From Jeotgalibacillus sp. R-1-5s-1 (GTDB lineage: Bacteria > Bacillota > Bacilli > Bacillales > Jeotgalibacillaceae), in NCBI RefSeq assembly GCF_004405105.1, contig NZ_SORW01000024.1:27069-91068 (forward strand): a stretch of 64,000 nt of DNA, in the 5' to 3' direction. Every line of letters begins with the position of its first letter. Within the stretch, counting starts at the first letter, position 1. Positions 61,363 through 64,000 of the stretch are shown one piece after another. Under the pieces are notes generated by a model, which saw only the letters and a list, made by a program, of their open reading frames with translations, had not been told where the DNA came from and made no database searches. The translations under genes and the position numbers were made by a program.

Positions 61363-62647
61363 GACTCATCCTCTTTTCATTCAAAATGATATCCTCAGCC
61401 GCCTGTTTCCCACTACTGACTGCGCCATCCGCTAAAATAGAATCTGGCGATGCCCAGTCTCCTGCGATATACAAGCCGGGAATCGCATCTTTAAGCTGCT
61501 GTAATAAGACTTCATCCCCTATTTGAGGTAAACGCTGATTAACGGTTATGTTAGGGATGATACGCTTTGAAATGACACACTGCTGCCAGCCCGGCTGCAG
61601 CTGATCTAAAAATCCTTCAAGCTCCTGTTTGATTACTCTTCCATCCATCTGTTCATCCGGGTGAAGATATTTAAATACGTGAAGAATCGCATGACTCGAA
61701 TCGTCTGAAAGGCGTGCATAGTGGGAGTGCACGGAATAATAAAGCGCGCGTGCAGGATCGATCGCAAAAAGCTGTTTTGGATATGGAAGCTTTGTTAGAG
61801 CCACATCAAGCGTTGCTCCGCGGACAGGGATCATCCGGGACAAACATTCTTTTTGCTCAACAGGCATGATGCTGCGGGTCATCTCATGCAGTTCATGTGG
61901 ACCGGTTGTGCAAATGACATGCTTTGCGAGCATCTCCTCACCATCTGACAGATAGACTTTAACCTGGCCATGCGGAGCGGGTTCAATCTGTTTCACCGCG
62001 CGACGCGTTTGAACATGAACGCCTGAAAGTGTAGCCTTTTGATGAAGCTGATCAATCATCGTCATCCATCCGCCATCCAGATAAAGGACGCCACCAAGTG
62101 CTTGTTTAAGACTTGATAAGGCAACCCTTGCACTCATTTTTTCCGGCGCATGACAGTAGGTAGCCAGCCTGCCAAATGAATAGAGCATGGATGCCACCAC
62201 TTTAGAAGAAGCAGTCTGCCTGACCCATTGTTGAAATGTCTGTCCAGCGAAGCCTTCAGGGTTTGTACGCATGATCGTCATCAACGCCCCCATCCATTCC
62301 AAACGCTCCTTCATCGTAAACAAACGGGTAGTCAAAAGAGCTGCCGGTGAAAAAGGCGCTGCATATTCAGTACCGTTCTTAACGATGGTTCCCCCTAGCT
62401 TCGGTGATCCGCTGGCAAGATCGATACCTAACTCTTCGAGAATCGCCTTCGCTTTTCCTTTTTTAAAAAGAGCATGAGGACCAAGATTGAAGGATTGCTC
62501 ATTCACCTTATTGGTGATCGAACGCCCGCCAACCGTTGCCCCTTTCTCTAATAAGGTAATAGACACATTCGTTTTCGCTAAAAAAGCAGCTGCCACATAC
62601 CCGGCGAGTCCGCCACCCACAATCACAACATCCCATTTTTGAGTCAT
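61328..62647 (-). CDS. FAD-dependent oxidoreductase, amine-oxidase/phytoene-desaturase type
   Basis: A 439-residue flavoprotein. The dinucleotide-binding motif is VVIVGGGLAGYVAAAFLA at residues 7-24, followed by the GG-doublet LEKGATVGGRS. The C-terminal FAD motif is PGLYIAGDWASPDSILADGA. It belongs to the NAD(P)/FAD group with protoporphyrinogen oxidase and phytoene desaturase relatives; the substrate is unknown. AGGAGGTTATGGT provides its ribosome site. An ECF41-type promoter lies just upstream, so the downstream sigma factor probably activates this gene and itself. Confidence 0.88.
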   Translation of the reverse strand: MTQKWDVVIVGGGLAGYVAAAFLAKTNVSITLLEKGATVGGRSITNKVNEQSFNLGPHALFKKGKAKAILEELGIDLASGSPKLGGTIVKNGTEYAAPFSPAALLTTRLFTMKERLEWMGALMTIMRTNPEGFAGQTFQQWVRQTASSKVVASMLYSFGRLATYCHAPEKMSARVALSSLKQALGGVLYLDGGWMTMIDQLHQKATLSGVHVQTRRAVKQIEPAPHGQVKVYLSDGEEMLAKHVICTTGPHELHEMTRSIMPVEQKECLSRMIPVRGATLDVALTKLPYPKQLFAIDPARALYYSVHSHYARLSDDSSHAILHVFKYLHPDEQMDGRVIKQELEGFLDQLQPGWQQCVISKRIIPNITVNQRLPQIGDEVLLQQLKDAIPGLYIAGDWASPDSILADGAVSSGKQAAEDIILNEKRMSHGDHEGRLRAI

Positions 62648-62679
62648 ACCATAACCTCCTGCTTGTTTTTACTACTTAA

Positions 62680-62705
62680 GACGAGTCAGGTTGATGATTG
62701 TGACA
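62680..62705 (-). promoter_or_regulatory. ECF41-type promoter upstream of the oxidoreductase-sigma operon
   Basis: On the minus strand TGTCACA (62699-62705), a 15-base spacer, then CGTC (62680-62683), matching the ECF41 consensus as I remember it (TGTCACA, about 16 bases, CGTC). It is 33 bases from the start codon. Confidence 0.72.
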
Positions 62706-62801
62706 TCAAATTAAAACTTTTTTATCGGGATTCACGTCATAAAATTGACTTGTGCTATAATGCAAAAAATGTGAGTTGACAGGCAGGAGGAAGAATAACG
62801 G

Positions 62802-63545
62802 ATGATTATTCAAAGCGAACAGGATTTAGCCGGGTTAAAGGAGATCGGGGCGTTTGTGGCTTCTGTGAGAGAGGCGATGAAGCAGGCGACGGTTCCGGGG
62901 ATCACAACAAAAGAATTGGATCTCATTGCAAAGGAAATGTTTGATCAGAAAGGTGCTTCTTCAGCGCCAATCAGAATGTATGATTTCCCCGGCTATACGT
63001 GTATCAGTGTGCATGATGAAGTGGCACACGGTATCCCCGGAAATCGGGTTATAAAGGAAGGGGACCTTGTGAATATTGATGTGTCCGGCTATTACAACGG
63101 CTATTACGCGGACACCGGGATCTCGTTTGTTGTGGGTCAGGGAGAGGAGATCAAGCATAAGCTGTGTGACGCTGCAAAAGAAGCATTCGAGGCAGCGATG
63201 GCAAAAGCAAAGGCAGGCTCCAAGCTCAATCAGATCGGAAAAGCAGTCCACCTGACAGCAAAGAAAAACAACCTGACCGTTATCAAAACGCTAACAGGCC
63301 ACGGAATCGGCAAAGCCTTCCGTGACGAACCCGACCATATCCTGAACTACTTCGATCCATGGGATAACAAGCTGCTCCGCGATGGCCTCGTCCTGGCCGT
63401 AGAACCCTTCGTCTCAACAGGAGCAGAAGACGTCATCACACTCGACGACGGCTGGACCTTCAAAACACCAGACGGCAGCCTCACCGCCCAATACGAGCAC
63501 ACCATCGTTGTAACAAAAGGAAAGCCGATTATTTTGACGGAGTAG
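62802..63545 (+). CDS. map: Methionine aminopeptidase, type I
   Basis: A 247-residue enzyme that removes the initiator Met from new proteins. Metal ligands: VNIDVSGYYNGYYADTGIS (two Asp), GHGIGKAFRDEP (His), AVEPFV (Glu) and QYEHTIVVT (Glu); the substrate His is in SVHDEVAHGIPG. The protein lacks the N-terminal zinc-finger extension. It resembles the second, stand-alone MAP (YflG/MapB type) of Bacilli rather than the one in the ribosomal operon. GCAGGAGGAAG precedes the ATG. The convergent gene on its right shares a terminator. Confidence 0.95.
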   Translation: MIIQSEQDLAGLKEIGAFVASVREAMKQATVPGITTKELDLIAKEMFDQKGASSAPIRMYDFPGYTCISVHDEVAHGIPGNRVIKEGDLVNIDVSGYYNGYYADTGISFVVGQGEEIKHKLCDAAKEAFEAAMAKAKAGSKLNQIGKAVHLTAKKNNLTVIKTLTGHGIGKAFRDEPDHILNYFDPWDNKLLRDGLVLAVEPFVSTGAEDVITLDDGWTFKTPDGSLTAQYEHTIVVTKGKPIILTE

Positions 63546-63718
63546 GAATCACAGGGACGAATACGGTGAATCATTTGAGTCACAAAAGGGTGTCCTGAAA
63601 AAAGAGTCTCATTAACACAACAGTCCAACCCTCTTAAGCTTCTATAAAGCACCTTGAAGCGGACTTTGGCCGTTACAGGAGATCTGGCATGGTACACCCA
63701 ATCCCCAAATAACAAACA

Positions 63719-63752
63719 CAAATAAAGCTTGGATCACCCAAGCTTTATTTGT
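63719..63752. terminator. Bidirectional terminator near the right end
   Basis: AAATAAAGCTTGG and CCAAGCTTTATTT pair around ATCAC. It sits just after the minus-strand gene at the window edge. Confidence 0.9.
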
Positions 63753-63781
63753 TTATAGTCCCTATACAATCCAAACGCCCG

Positions 63782-64000
63782 TCAGCTTGACAGCCTGGGA
63801 TACACGTCTCTTATATAATCCGGCATATCCTCTTCTTTTATCGCTGCAATTTCCTCTAATGTGGTGCCTTCTTCTAATAGAAGACTCACAAGTTCCCAAC
63901 CAACAAAATAGACTTCTCTTTCGTGGTTTGTGGTTCCAGTGCCAAATGTGAACCTGGTGATCAATTCTGATGATGAATCATCTAAATAAGGAATGATCCC
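63782..64000 (-). CDS. Hypothetical protein, C-terminal part
   Basis: The minus-strand frame is open from the window edge to a stop at 63782, giving at least 72 residues (GIIPYLDDSSSELITRF... ending DYIRDVYPRLSS). Acidic and probably soluble. The visible part contains FGTGTTNHEREVYFVGWELV. I do not recognise the family, and the start lies outside the window. Confidence 0.65.
   Translation of the reverse strand, partial: GIIPYLDDSSSELITRFTFGTGTTNHEREVYFVGWELVSLLLEEGTTLEEIAAIKEEDMPDYIRDVYPRLSS

Overview
The window is a chromosomal segment of a low-to-moderate GC Gram-positive bacterium of the order Bacillales. The backbone gene order (DUF951-ychF-rpsF-ssb-rpsR, yybS-gdpP-rplI-dnaC, purA, then walR-walK-yycH-yycI-yycJ-htrA) is the arrangement found close to the replication origin in Bacillus subtilis and relatives. 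The proteins resemble but are not identical to B. subtilis ones. A Jeotgalibacillus/Planococcaceae-type genus is my best guess, but it cannot be fixed from sequence alone.

Layout. Positions 1-11100 hold housekeeping genes (ychF, S6-SSB-S18, a chemoreceptor, yybS-gdpP-rplI, replicative helicase). Positions 11107-14844 are an inserted element with 26-bp perfect terminal inverted repeats. It carries a serine hydrolase and a frameshifted transposase, and it split the hairpin of the helicase terminator. Positions 15546-20230 carry purA, a stressosome-like STAS protein, a YitT protein, a K+ channel and three tRNAs. Positions 20630-32646 hold an M23 peptidoglycan hydrolase, the wal operon, a thioredoxin pair, an acetyltransferase, HtrA and a CxxH/CxxC mini-protein. 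Positions 32532-33151 contain a dense cluster of DnaA-box-like sites followed by a nested palindrome. Positions 34277-39903 form a glycerol-3-phosphate / glycerophosphodiester operon (glpP-ugpCAEB-ugpQ) with a terminator in its leader. Positions 40301-46156 encode a diguanylate cyclase, a DASH-type cryptochrome/photolyase and a zinc-starvation-type operon (folE2-dcd-COG0523 GTPase) behind a Zur-box-like site. Positions 48081-54282 form an operon of a PHP phosphoesterase, a TIM-barrel protein, SurE and an Fbp-type ABC transporter. The right end has ohrR/ohrA, small membrane proteins, an AT-rich membrane-anchored P-loop NTPase (possible defence gene), a SMI1/KNR4 protein, an ECF41-type sigma factor with its FAD oxidoreductase partner, and a methionine aminopeptidase.

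Most unusual signal. At least seven intergenic regions contain arrays of a short conserved motif (8-12 nt) repeated at a spacing of almost exactly 21 bp, with non-conserved sequence between copies. At least five motif families occur (GTYGATAG, GTTGTCAAATA, AAAGTGWCCAAG, TTCGTRAG, GAAGGAAT). Arrays usually have six to eleven units and often sit in pairs of different families separated by a hairpin. They are neither CRISPR arrays nor convincing genes. I do not recognise them as a described element, and they are the main candidate for something new.
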